Source: Maricaulis sp048268525 | GTDB taxonomy: Bacteria; Pseudomonadota; Alphaproteobacteria; Caulobacterales; Maricaulaceae | Direction of reading: 5' to 3' | Length of the DNA: 33,770 bases | NCBI RefSeq assembly: GCF_048268525.1 | Contig: NZ_JBLWVH010000033.1 | Location: forward strand, 1-33,770 | Shown: piece after piece, positions 16,890-23,916 of the stretch | How positions within the stretch are numbered: position 1 is the first letter of the stretch | Layout of the letters: each line of letters begins with the position of its first letter | Notes under the pieces: generated by a model | The model's database searches: none | What the model saw: only the letters and a program-made list of their open reading frames with translations | Told to the model about the DNA's origin: nothing | Program-made: the position numbers and the translations under genes

Positions 16890-18235
16890 TCAGCTGCTAT
16901 CGCCAGCCCTGGCGCGGATTGGCCGAGGCGGTTGTTCGTCCAGGCGATGCGGGCATCCATGTCCGGTGCAGACCAGGGGCGTTTTTCCACACCGATGGCA
17001 TCGGCCACCCGAAGCCCCGATTGCAACCCGTCTTCATGGAAGCCGGAACCCAGCCAGGCGCCACCATACCAGGTTCCACGCCGCCCCTGGATCTCACCGA
17101 AATCCGACTGCGCGACGAGCGCGGCGTGGTCGAATACCGGGTGTGCGTAGTGATCGGTCCGCAAGACGCGGCTCGGGTCCGGTGCAGTGGTCGGGTTGAG
17201 CGTGACAAAGATCGGCTTGTCCGTTGGCAGCGGTTGCAGGCGATTCATCCAATAGGTCAGGCTGATTTCGCGTGTGTCACGTTCCCCGCGCTCGAGATAG
17301 TTCCAGCTGGCCCAGGCCGCCCGGCGGCGCGGCATGAAGCTGTCGTCGGTGTGCAGGACGGCGATGTTGGGCCGGTAGCGTATTGCCGAGAGCAGTTTGT
17401 GTTCTTCAGGATCTGCATCGTCCAGCAGTTTCAGGGCTTGGTCCGAATGGCAGGCCAGGACGACATCGTCGAACTCGGCCCGATGGCCTTGGTCAAGTGT
17501 CAGGGTGACGCCGGCAGGCGTCCGGCTTACCCGGTGCACCGGGGTGCCGGTCTTGATGTGTCCGGCAATCGCGGTCGACAAGGCGCGGACATAGGTCTGG
17601 CTTCCGCCCGTCACAGTCCGCCAGGCCGGCCGGTCCGTGAGCTGAAGCAGGCCGTGATTGAGAAAGAAGCGAAAAAAGGCATCGGCCGGGAAGCCACGCA
17701 TCTGATCGACCGGTGACGACCAGATAGCGGCGCACATGGGAAGGATGTGATCTTCTCGAAAGGCGTCCGAATAGCCGTGAGCTTGCAGGAACTCATCCAG
17801 CGACAGGGCTGTTGCTTCGCGATCCGGGACGCGCGCATGGCGGTTGAGCCGCATGATGTCTGCGATCATGCGCCACATCCGCGGACGCACCAGGTTGCGT
17901 CTCTGGGCAAACAGGCCGGTCGGATTGGAGGAGTATTCGAACCCGCCATCTGAGATGGATGCGGCGAAGGACATATCGCTCGGCGATGAATGGACCTGAA
18001 GATGGTCCAGCATGCCGACGAAATTGGGATAGTTGCGTGGATTGTAGACGATGAAGCCGGTGTCGACCCCGAATTCGGTCCCGTCAATCGCAATGTCGGC
18101 GGTGTTTGCGTGTCCGCCGAGCCTGTCAGAAGCTTCGAACAGGGTCACCTTATGCCGTGTCGACAAACGCCAGGCTGCGGCGAGGCCGGCTATTCCAGAC
18201 CCGATCACGGCAATGCGGCGGGGGGCTTGGTTCAT
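16886..18235 (-). CDS. FAD-dependent amine oxidase-like protein (desaturase/oxidase family)
   Basis: This 449-residue flavoprotein has an N-terminal dinucleotide-binding motif GSGIAGL (GxGxxG at residues 12-17), then Glu34 in LFEASDRLGGHAN, the standard FAD ribose contact and GG motif. It belongs to the NAD(P)-binding/amine-oxidase proteins annotated as 'cyclopropane fatty acid synthesis' partners, and the conserved pairing with DUF1365 and Cfa genes suggests that it oxidises or desaturates acyl chains. The frame is open to a GTG at 18274, but ATG 18235 has AGGA 8 bases upstream and places the FAD motif at the usual distance. It is the first gene of the operon and begins 44 bases after the predicted -10 of the reverse sigma-E-type promoter. 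Confidence 0.88.
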   Translation of the reverse strand: MNQAPRRIAVIGSGIAGLAAAWRLSTRHKVTLFEASDRLGGHANTADIAIDGTEFGVDTGFIVYNPRNYPNFVGMLDHLQVHSSPSDMSFAASISDGGFEYSSNPTGLFAQRRNLVRPRMWRMIADIMRLNRHARVPDREATALSLDEFLQAHGYSDAFREDHILPMCAAIWSSPVDQMRGFPADAFFRFFLNHGLLQLTDRPAWRTVTGGSQTYVRALSTAIAGHIKTGTPVHRVSRTPAGVTLTLDQGHRAEFDDVVLACHSDQALKLLDDADPEEHKLLSAIRYRPNIAVLHTDDSFMPRRRAAWASWNYLERGERDTREISLTYWMNRLQPLPTDKPIFVTLNPTTAPDPSRVLRTDHYAHPVFDHAALVAQSDFGEIQGRRGTWYGGAWLGSGFHEDGLQSGLRVADAIGVEKRPWSAPDMDARIAWTNNRLGQSAPGLAIAAE

Positions 18236-18279
18236 GGGGCGTCCTGTCGGTCGATGGCTGCGATGAGCGTTCACCAGTC

Positions 18280-18307
18280 GGTACGCTCCGGACGCTGGAT
18301 CGGATCA
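18280..18307 (-). promoter_or_regulatory. Predicted ECF sigma (RpoE) promoter of the amine oxidase-DUF1365-cfa operon
   Basis: Read on the minus strand, TGATCC (18307-18302) is followed by 16 bases and CGTACC (18285-18280), ending 44 bases before the flavoprotein ATG. The same TGATCC-N16-CGTA arrangement faces the sigma-factor gene. TGATC-type -35 boxes are known for Rhodobacter RpoE (ECF11). Finding two copies in the correct orientations of one divergent region makes chance unlikely. Confidence 0.75.
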
Positions 18308-18354
18308 CTTGTGCGCAAACGATGTGGTGATCTGACACCGGATCAGGCGCTGAT

Positions 18355-18382
18355 TGATCCGGAGCGCTGGATCGTTCGTATC
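18355..18382 (+). promoter_or_regulatory. Predicted autoregulatory ECF sigma promoter of rpoE-chrR
   Basis: TGATCC (18355-18360), a 16-base spacer and CGTATC (18377-18382) lie 76 bases before the sigma-factor ATG. The element matches the reverse copy at 18280-18307 in -35, spacer length and the CGTA core, so the sigma factor probably activates its own operon. The two -35 boxes are 47 bp apart, back to back. Confidence 0.78.
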
Positions 18383-18458
18383 CAGTGGAATGTACGCTAT
18401 GGTCCAGACATCCACTCTTCCGGCCTGGTGCCGTGATCGCGGCCCGGGAAAGGGGCAC

Positions 18459-19043
18459 ATGACGGATCTGAATGACCGCCCTGCCCCGACCTCCGAAGGT
18501 CAGAAGCTGTCCGAATTGCTGGTTCGGGTGGGACAGGCCCGTGATCGCTCGGCCTTCCGGGAGCTTTTCGACCATTTTGCGCCGCGAATTCGGGCTTTCC
18601 TGATCCAGCGCCGCGTCGTTCCGGCGACGGCTGACGACCTGACCCAGGATGTCATGCTGGCGATCTGGCGCCGTGCGTCGAGTTTCGACCCGGCGCGGGC
18701 AGCGGCATCGACCTGGATCTATACGATCGCTCGCAACCAGCACATTGACCTGTATCGCAAGGACCAACGTGCTAGCCGGATGGACGAAGAGGATCCGTCC
18801 CTTCAACCAGTACCTCCGCCCGCCGCCGACGACCTGTGCGAACAGGCAGACGCAGCCGACAGCGTCGGATCGGCACTTGAAGAACTCTCTGCCGATCAGC
18901 GGCAGGTGGTCGAGCTCGCCTTTACCGCAGGCCTGACCCACAGCGAAATCGCCGAACGGCTCGAACTACCGCTCGGAACCGTCAAATCACGCATACGGCT
19001 TGCCCTTGGCAAGTTGAAGACTTCCCTTGGAGAATTGGTATGA
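18459..19043 (+). CDS. rpoE: ECF RNA polymerase sigma factor RpoE (ECF11-like)
   Basis: This 194-residue group IV sigma factor has region 2 (FRELFDHFAPRIRAFLIQR, then TADDLTQDVMLAIWRRA and TWIYTIARNQHIDLYRK) and region 4 (LSADQRQVVELAFTAGLTH, then SEIAERLELPLGTVKSRI) joined by an acidic, proline-containing linker. The ATG at 18459 has AAAGGGG upstream; the frame extends to 18354, but that stretch contains the predicted promoter and is not credible coding sequence. The stop overlaps the start of the ChrR-like gene (ATGA), the standard arrangement for a sigma factor and its inhibitor. By analogy with Rhodobacter it would direct a response to singlet oxygen or related oxidants, with the divergent lipid operon as a target. 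Confidence 0.93.
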   Translation: MTDLNDRPAPTSEGQKLSELLVRVGQARDRSAFRELFDHFAPRIRAFLIQRRVVPATADDLTQDVMLAIWRRASSFDPARAAASTWIYTIARNQHIDLYRKDQRASRMDEEDPSLQPVPPPAADDLCEQADAADSVGSALEELSADQRQVVELAFTAGLTHSEIAERLELPLGTVKSRIRLALGKLKTSLGELV

Positions 19044-19723
19044 CCCAACGCGGTCACGTGCTCGATGATGCCTGGTATCTGGGCTACGCCGCCGGCAGTC
19101 TGGCGAGCGAGGCTGAAACCGTGCTTGTCCAGTCACATGTCGAGTTGAATTCCGACGCGCAGGCCCGCGTCGCCCGGCTGAACCGGATCGGTGGTGTATT
19201 GCTGGACCGCATGCCTGTCGGTGAAGCCCTTCCATTCAGTGCAGATGATCTGCTGGAAATGGTCGAAGGAAGCGACCCGGGCGCCATCGAAGAGATCTGG
19301 GCTGGCGAGTCGGCGGCTGTACCGGCCGCCCTCGATGGTGTTGATCTGCCGCCGACCCTCGCACGATATCTTGCCGGTTCCGCCGCCCGGGTGAAATGGG
19401 AGTTCCTGGGGCCGGGTCTACGAAAGCGCATCTTGTGGCGCGGCGAAGATGGTACGCGGCTCTGGTTGCTCAAGGCGCAACCAGGCGTGGCGATCCCGCA
19501 GCACGGGCATTCCGGCTCTGAACTGACCCTCGTCCTGAAAGGCAGTTTCTGGGATGGCGACCAGGAATACAGGCGGGGTGATGTCGAAGAGGCCCATGAA
19601 GATGTCGAGCACGACATTCGCATCGGCACAGGTGGTGAGTGCATCTGTCTTGCGCTGACGCGTGGAAAGCTGAAATTCGACAATCCGCTTCTGACGGCAT
19701 TTCAGGCCTTTACCGGGCTCTAA
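19040..19723 (+). CDS. chrR: ChrR-like cupin anti-sigma factor lacking the zinc cysteines
   Basis: This 227-residue protein should sequester the sigma factor encoded just before it. The N-terminal anti-sigma domain (about 1-85) keeps His6 and a His in SHVELNSDAQ (His33), but where ChrR proteins have the HxxxCxxC zinc motif, the cysteine positions are Asn37 and Ala40. The C-terminal cupin domain (about 115-215) keeps a metal-site pattern of His155, His157, Glu161 and His191 (PQHGHSGSE ... EDVEHD), with the same spacing as the cupin ligands reported for Rhodobacter ChrR. The overlapping start with rpoE ensures coupled synthesis. The lost cysteines suggest that the domain folds without zinc, or that regulation has drifted; it is a real family member but not a canonical one. 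Confidence 0.88.
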   Translation: MTQRGHVLDDAWYLGYAAGSLASEAETVLVQSHVELNSDAQARVARLNRIGGVLLDRMPVGEALPFSADDLLEMVEGSDPGAIEEIWAGESAAVPAALDGVDLPPTLARYLAGSAARVKWEFLGPGLRKRILWRGEDGTRLWLLKAQPGVAIPQHGHSGSELTLVLKGSFWDGDQEYRRGDVEEAHEDVEHDIRIGTGGECICLALTRGKLKFDNPLLTAFQAFTGL

Positions 19724-19775
19724 GCCGGCTGTTTTCCGGCAACCCCCATTCGGGCTGAGTGACGAAGGCGGGTGC

Positions 19776-19798
19776 GGTAGCTGTGCGTTTGCGCTACC
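19776..19798 (+). promoter_or_regulatory. Inverted repeat upstream of the LacI-type gene, possible operator
   Basis: GGTAGC (19776-19781) and GCTACC (19793-19798) form a 6-bp dyad with an 11-base centre, 45 bases before the LacI-type start. LacI-family regulators often bind dyads in their own promoters. The match is short, so an operator role is tentative; a hairpin ending the chrR transcript is the alternative. Confidence 0.3.
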
Positions 19799-19843
19799 AT
19801 CCCGCATCACGTGATTTCGTCAGGTGCCGGGGTGACGGTCAGC

Positions 19844-20887
19844 ATGAATGTGAAAACGCGGGCGAACAAGCAGTCCGGAGCGACGATCAAGGACGTGGCC
19901 AGCGCGGCGGGTGTCTCCGCCATGACGGTGTCCCGCGTGCTGAATTCCGAGCCGAATGTCCGACCAGCGACGCGCGAACGCGTCCAATCGGCCATTCGCG
20001 ACCTGAATTACCGGCCCAATCTGTCGGCCCGCAATCTGGCTCGCGCCAATGCCTATTTCATAGGCCTTCTCTATGACAATCCCAGTGCCGGTTATATCAG
20101 CGAGTTGCTGATCGGTGCGCTGAACCGGTGCCGTGCTTCGGGCTATCACTTGGTGCTCGAGAGTTGTGACTCGGTCAGCACGGATTGGTCCAGCCAGATC
20201 GCCAACATGCTGCAAACATCCAGTTTCGACGGGATCATCATGCCGCCACCGGTGTGCGACAATGCCGATGTTCTGGCGGCTGTCGACGAAGCGGGCGTAC
20301 CATTTGTCCGCATCGCACCTGACACCGATATTGATCGTGCCCCCTGCATCCTCACCGACGATCGTGCGGCGGCACGCCGAATGACCGAGTATCTGATCGA
20401 CCTCGGACATTCCAGGATTGGCTTCGTGCTCGGGCCGCAGGGGCATGGTGCCAGCCGGGAGCGGCATGCCGGATTCCTGGAAGGTTTGGCGGCGCATGGC
20501 CTGGCGAGGGATCCTGAACTCGTGGTCTCAGGGGCCTTCACCTATAAATCGGGTTTGGAAGCGGCCGAGCGACTGCTCTCACTGGATGACCGTCCAACCG
20601 CGATTTTTGCGTCGAATGACGACATGGCGGTCGCCGTGATCGCCTTGGCCCACAAGCATGCCCTGGATGTGCCAAGCGATCTGACGGTGGTTGGATTTGA
20701 CGACACTCAGACGGCGACGGCGATCTGGCCGCAACTGACCACAGTCCGGCAACCGATTTCCGACATGTCGAGCGCCGCGATCGAGCTGCTGGCCAGCCAT
20801 CTTGACGGCGATGCCAATGCGGCGGTCCGGCGGGAGATCCGATCAGAAATCGTGGTGCGCGACTCGTCAGCCGCGCCTGCCACCTGA
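19844..20887 (+). CDS. LacI-family transcriptional regulator
   Basis: This ~347-residue DNA-binding regulator has an N-terminal helix-turn-helix with the LacI signature (ATIKDVASAAGVSAMTVSRV) and hinge-proximal RERVQSAIRDLNYRPN. A periplasmic-binding-protein-like sensor domain follows (FIGLLYDNPSAGYISELL; DDRAAARRMTEYLIDLGH; PTAIFASNDDMAVAV; VVGFDDTQTA). It probably binds a sugar or nucleoside-like effector; the effector and targets are not identifiable, and no sugar-catabolic gene is adjacent. The frame opens at GTG 19811, but ATG 19844 lies at the normal distance from the helix-turn-helix. It does not overlap chrR and is probably a separate unit. Confidence 0.92.
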   Translation: MNVKTRANKQSGATIKDVASAAGVSAMTVSRVLNSEPNVRPATRERVQSAIRDLNYRPNLSARNLARANAYFIGLLYDNPSAGYISELLIGALNRCRASGYHLVLESCDSVSTDWSSQIANMLQTSSFDGIIMPPPVCDNADVLAAVDEAGVPFVRIAPDTDIDRAPCILTDDRAAARRMTEYLIDLGHSRIGFVLGPQGHGASRERHAGFLEGLAAHGLARDPELVVSGAFTYKSGLEAAERLLSLDDRPTAIFASNDDMAVAVIALAHKHALDVPSDLTVVGFDDTQTATAIWPQLTTVRQPISDMSSAAIELLASHLDGDANAAVRREIRSEIVVRDSSAAPAT

Positions 20888-21027
20888 AGGCTGAATCCAG
20901 TGAGTCGCGACCGCTGTAACTCTAACGCGATGCGGGATGTGAATTCGGCCGCAATCGGCGCTATATGAAGCGACAGACCGCTTCCGCGTTGATTGGGACC
21001 GGACGGCAGGATTGAGGGAGAGTGGTC

Positions 21028-21357
21028 TTGAGCAACTGGAATGAGCATCCAGAAATTGACACGACAATCATCCGGACTTTGGTCGACGCTGTTGGAGTGG
21101 ATGCATTTTCAGGAATGCGCTCGCAATTCGTGTCGGACCTTCGGTCATTGACCCAAGCCTACCACGAAGCCTTCGCGCGATCCGATCTGGCCGAAGCTCG
21201 GGCCTCGGCACATGCACTCAAAGGTGCGGCATCCAATATCGGCCTGGTCCGGTTGGGTGCGATCGCCGGATACCTGGAGCGCGAGGCGACAGACCCGGGG
21301 GGCGACCTGGATGCGATACTGGACCTGTCCATCGCGCGCCTTGAGGAAGCTTCCTGA
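21028..21357 (+). CDS. Hpt (histidine phosphotransfer) domain protein
   Basis: This ~109-residue all-helical protein is a lone phosphotransfer module. Its phospho-accepting His62 lies in SAHALKGAASNIG, the classical HxLKGxxxxxG Hpt motif. It would pass phosphate between a sensor kinase, not present in the window, and a receiver such as the one encoded two genes downstream. A GTG at 21022 is only one base from the GAGGGAG site (21014-21020), so the TTG at 21028, with 7-base spacing, is the better start. It begins a four-gene cluster on the plus strand, with STAS, receiver-PP2C and HATPase genes following at 45 or fewer bases or overlapping. Confidence 0.9.
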   Translation: MSNWNEHPEIDTTIIRTLVDAVGVDAFSGMRSQFVSDLRSLTQAYHEAFARSDLAEARASAHALKGAASNIGLVRLGAIAGYLEREATDPGGDLDAILDLSIARLEEAS

Positions 21358-21402
21358 CGCCATAACGCGGGCCCCGACAAGGGACCGCAACGGGAGATGA
21401 AT

Positions 21403-21705
21403 ATGGATTATCGCAGCGAGGTCCGCGACCAACGGTTGGTCATATCGATTTCGGGCATGCTCACCTTTGACGATCACGAGGCATTCCGCCGGATCGTCAG
21501 CGAAATTGCCGCGTGTGAGGCAACCGCAATTGAGCTCTCTCTCGCGACGACCAAGATGATCGATTCGGCTGGTATCGGTATGTTGTTGCTAGCCAATGAC
21601 AAGGCGATCAAGACTGGCAAGGCAATGTGTCTGTCTGGCGTTACGGGCCATGTCGCCAAGGTTGTCGAGCTTTCGAAGATCGATCAGCTCATACCGGTTG
21701 AATAG
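21403..21705 (+). CDS. STAS-domain anti-sigma factor antagonist
   Basis: This 100-residue single STAS domain is of the SpoIIAA/RsbV type. The phosphorylation site is Ser55 in MIDSAGIGMLLLA, which matches the D-S-[AS]-G-[IL]-G signature. In partner-switching systems this Ser is phosphorylated by an HATPase kinase and dephosphorylated by a PP2C phosphatase; both are encoded immediately downstream, so the three proteins form a self-contained switch. ATG 21397 directly abuts the GGGAG site, whereas ATG 21403 has a 6-base spacing, so I use the latter. Confidence 0.92.
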   Translation: MDYRSEVRDQRLVISISGMLTFDDHEAFRRIVSEIAACEATAIELSLATTKMIDSAGIGMLLLANDKAIKTGKAMCLSGVTGHVAKVVELSKIDQLIPVE

Positions 21706-21720
21706 GGGCAGGCGGACGGA

Positions 21721-22905
21721 ATGGCAGATCCGATTACCGAAATCGGTACGGAAGATACCGCCGCCATCCTTGTTGTTGATGACCTGAAATCGTCCCGACT
21801 CCTGATCGGTTCGATCCTGCGGGCTGCGGGTTTTACTAATCTGCTTTTCGCCGCTGACGGCATTGAAGCGCTTGAAATACTCGAGCGACTTGATGTTGAG
21901 ATGGTGGTTCTGGACATCGTCATGCCGCGCAAGGACGGCATTCAGGTGTGTCGCGAAGCACGCGAACGGCTGTCACTCAACATGCCGATCCTGATCCAGA
22001 CGAGCTTGCAGGACGCTGATCACCGCGCCACCGCGTTTGATGCGGGCGCGTCGGATGTCGTATCCAAGCCGATCCATGCTCATGAGCTGGTATCCCGCAC
22101 TCGTCTTCACCTCGAGCGCCGTCGGATGATCGAAAGCCTTCAGCGCTATCGCCGCCGCATGCAGGATGAATTGCAGGCTGCCGAGGCGATGCAGGTTTCC
22201 CTGCTCAAGTCCGAGGATGAGGTCGCCGCGATTGTCGGCCCACGGGGCGCAGCGTTGACGACGTATTACAAGGCGTCCAACCAGCTTGGAGGCGACCTCT
22301 GGCAGGTGTTCAAGATCGATGCGACCCGTTTCGGCGTCTTCATGGTCGACCTGTCCGGTCATGGTGTGGCCGCCGCGATCAACGCGTTTCGTGTCCACAT
22401 GCTGGCCGAGGACCAGGCCCGCGACCGGGCGTCTCCCGGAGCTTGGTTGTCATCCATCAACGCTGACTTATGCCAGATTCTTCCGGTCGAGCATTTCGCG
22501 ACCGCTTTCTACGGTGTGGTGGACGTTGCCGGCGGACGCATCGATTATGCGGCTGCAGGTACGCCTCCTCCCATTCTCCTCGAACAGGCGGGTGGCTGGC
22601 AGGCCGTCGACCAATCCGGAGTCATTCTGGGATGCTCCGCCGCGGTTCGCTATGAGACCCACTCCTTGCCAATCGCCAAAGGCGACCGGGTCCTCTTCTA
22701 CAGCGATGCCTTGTACGAAAGTTTCGACGAGCCGGAGAAGGCACTGGAGCTGGTCGACCTTGTGGCGCATGTCAAAGCCGTTTTGGCGTCAGACCCCGGC
22801 CACGGTTTTCATGAAGCGTTGATCGATCGTGTTTTCGATAGCGAAGCGGCAAAACAGCGGGATGATCTGACGCTTTTGATGCTGGAGGTCGTGGGTGATG
22901 GGTGA
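21721..22905 (+). CDS. Response regulator with PP2C-type (SpoIIE) phosphatase output
   Basis: This 394-residue protein links a phosphorelay to dephosphorylation of a STAS partner. The receiver domain (about 15-135) has acidic residues Asp20/Asp21 (LVVDD), phospho-acceptor Asp65 (VVLDIVMP) and Lys116 (SKPIH). A helical linker (RRRMIESLQRYRRRMQDEL) leads to a SpoIIE-type PP2C domain with metal Asp192 (GGDLWQV), Asp210 (DLSGHG) and Asp381/Asp382 (RDDLTLLML). Some usual residues are changed: the second acidic residue of GGDxxD is Gln, and YTDG is YSDA, so activity may be modified. It is the architecture of RsbU-like and HsbR-like regulators. It overlaps the next gene by 8 bases. Confidence 0.92.
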   Translation: MADPITEIGTEDTAAILVVDDLKSSRLLIGSILRAAGFTNLLFAADGIEALEILERLDVEMVVLDIVMPRKDGIQVCREARERLSLNMPILIQTSLQDADHRATAFDAGASDVVSKPIHAHELVSRTRLHLERRRMIESLQRYRRRMQDELQAAEAMQVSLLKSEDEVAAIVGPRGAALTTYYKASNQLGGDLWQVFKIDATRFGVFMVDLSGHGVAAAINAFRVHMLAEDQARDRASPGAWLSSINADLCQILPVEHFATAFYGVVDVAGGRIDYAAAGTPPPILLEQAGGWQAVDQSGVILGCSAAVRYETHSLPIAKGDRVLFYSDALYESFDEPEKALELVDLVAHVKAVLASDPGHGFHEALIDRVFDSEAAKQRDDLTLLMLEVVGDG

Positions 22906-23761
22906 TCAACCGTTGCCGGCAGTGTCGGACGATGTGATCTGGGTCCGACTTGCGGAGTGTCCGGTTGCCGACGCCGTTCGGCATGATCTGGTGAGTCGTT
23001 TCCGGGATGCCGTTGTGACGACCGCTGAGCTTCCCGAGCGGGCGATGGTTGGCCTGGTCATCGTTGATGACGACCACCATGAAGCAATCGGTCAGGCAGC
23101 CGGCCGGAATGCCGGAGCGCAACAATCGATCCTGATCACGGCCGCCAAATCGGCTCACGCGCGCGCTGACTTTGTGCTGTCGGCCGATGTCGATATCGAT
23201 TCGATAACTTCGGTGGTCAATGCGGCAAAGGATTTCCATGATCAGGTCATGAACCTCAAGTCAGAGGTCGCACGACGTAAATCAGCGGTCGGGACCATCC
23301 TGCGCGGCGAATTTGCCTTGAGGACACTTGATGAGGCCCGGAACCTGGCGACGATGATTGCCCATGCCTGCCCCAATTCCGATCTGGTCGCGATCGGCCT
23401 TCAGGAATTGCTGATCAACGCTGTGGAGCACGGCAATCTCGAGATCGATGCAGAGATGAAACAGGCATTGCTGATGGACGGGAAGTGGCGGGAGGAGGTC
23501 GAAGCGCGCCTGCAGAATCCGGAGTTTTCAGACCGGATTGTCACCCTGTCCTTCCAACGTAGCGCCCGTCTCATATCAATGACTGTCCAGGATGAGGGCT
23601 CGGGATTTGACCATGAACGATACAACGCCACAAACGGAGCGGCGGTCGGGTATCGTGGCCGAGGCATCGCCATGGCGCGGGAGCTGTCATTTTCATCGCT
23701 AACCTATCTGGGCGCCGGCAATGTCGTGGAGGCGACCATTGTCCTGGAACCTGAAGCCTGA
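22898..23761 (+). CDS. HATPase (RsbW-like) kinase with N-terminal degenerate receiver-like region
   Basis: This 287-residue protein has a C-terminal GHKL ATPase domain: N-box ELLINAVEHGNL (Asn174), G1 box DEGSGFD (from Asp232) and G2-like GRGIAMARE. That makes it a likely serine kinase/anti-sigma of the RsbW/SpoIIAB class acting on the upstream STAS protein. The first ~110 residues show an alternating beta/alpha pattern with LVIVDDDHHEA and SILITAAKSAHARADFVL, reminiscent of a receiver fold without a normal phospho-Asp site. The ATG at 22898 has GGAGG 9 bases upstream and overlaps the phosphatase stop, so the two are coupled. No sigma factor is encoded alongside, so its output partner is unknown. 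Confidence 0.85.
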   Translation: MGDQPLPAVSDDVIWVRLAECPVADAVRHDLVSRFRDAVVTTAELPERAMVGLVIVDDDHHEAIGQAAGRNAGAQQSILITAAKSAHARADFVLSADVDIDSITSVVNAAKDFHDQVMNLKSEVARRKSAVGTILRGEFALRTLDEARNLATMIAHACPNSDLVAIGLQELLINAVEHGNLEIDAEMKQALLMDGKWREEVEARLQNPEFSDRIVTLSFQRSARLISMTVQDEGSGFDHERYNATNGAAVGYRGRGIAMARELSFSSLTYLGAGNVVEATIVLEPEA

Positions 23762-23916
23762 CTGTCGGGTGGCCCGCGTCGCGCGACTGGAAAGTTTCAA
23801 ACAGATACGATTATTCGGGTGTTCAGCTAGGGTTCAGCGGAAATATCGCTTATTCTTTCCCGTACCAGACGTGATAGCCGGATCGCAGGGGCGTTCCACA
23901 CGGTCTGGAGGGGGAA

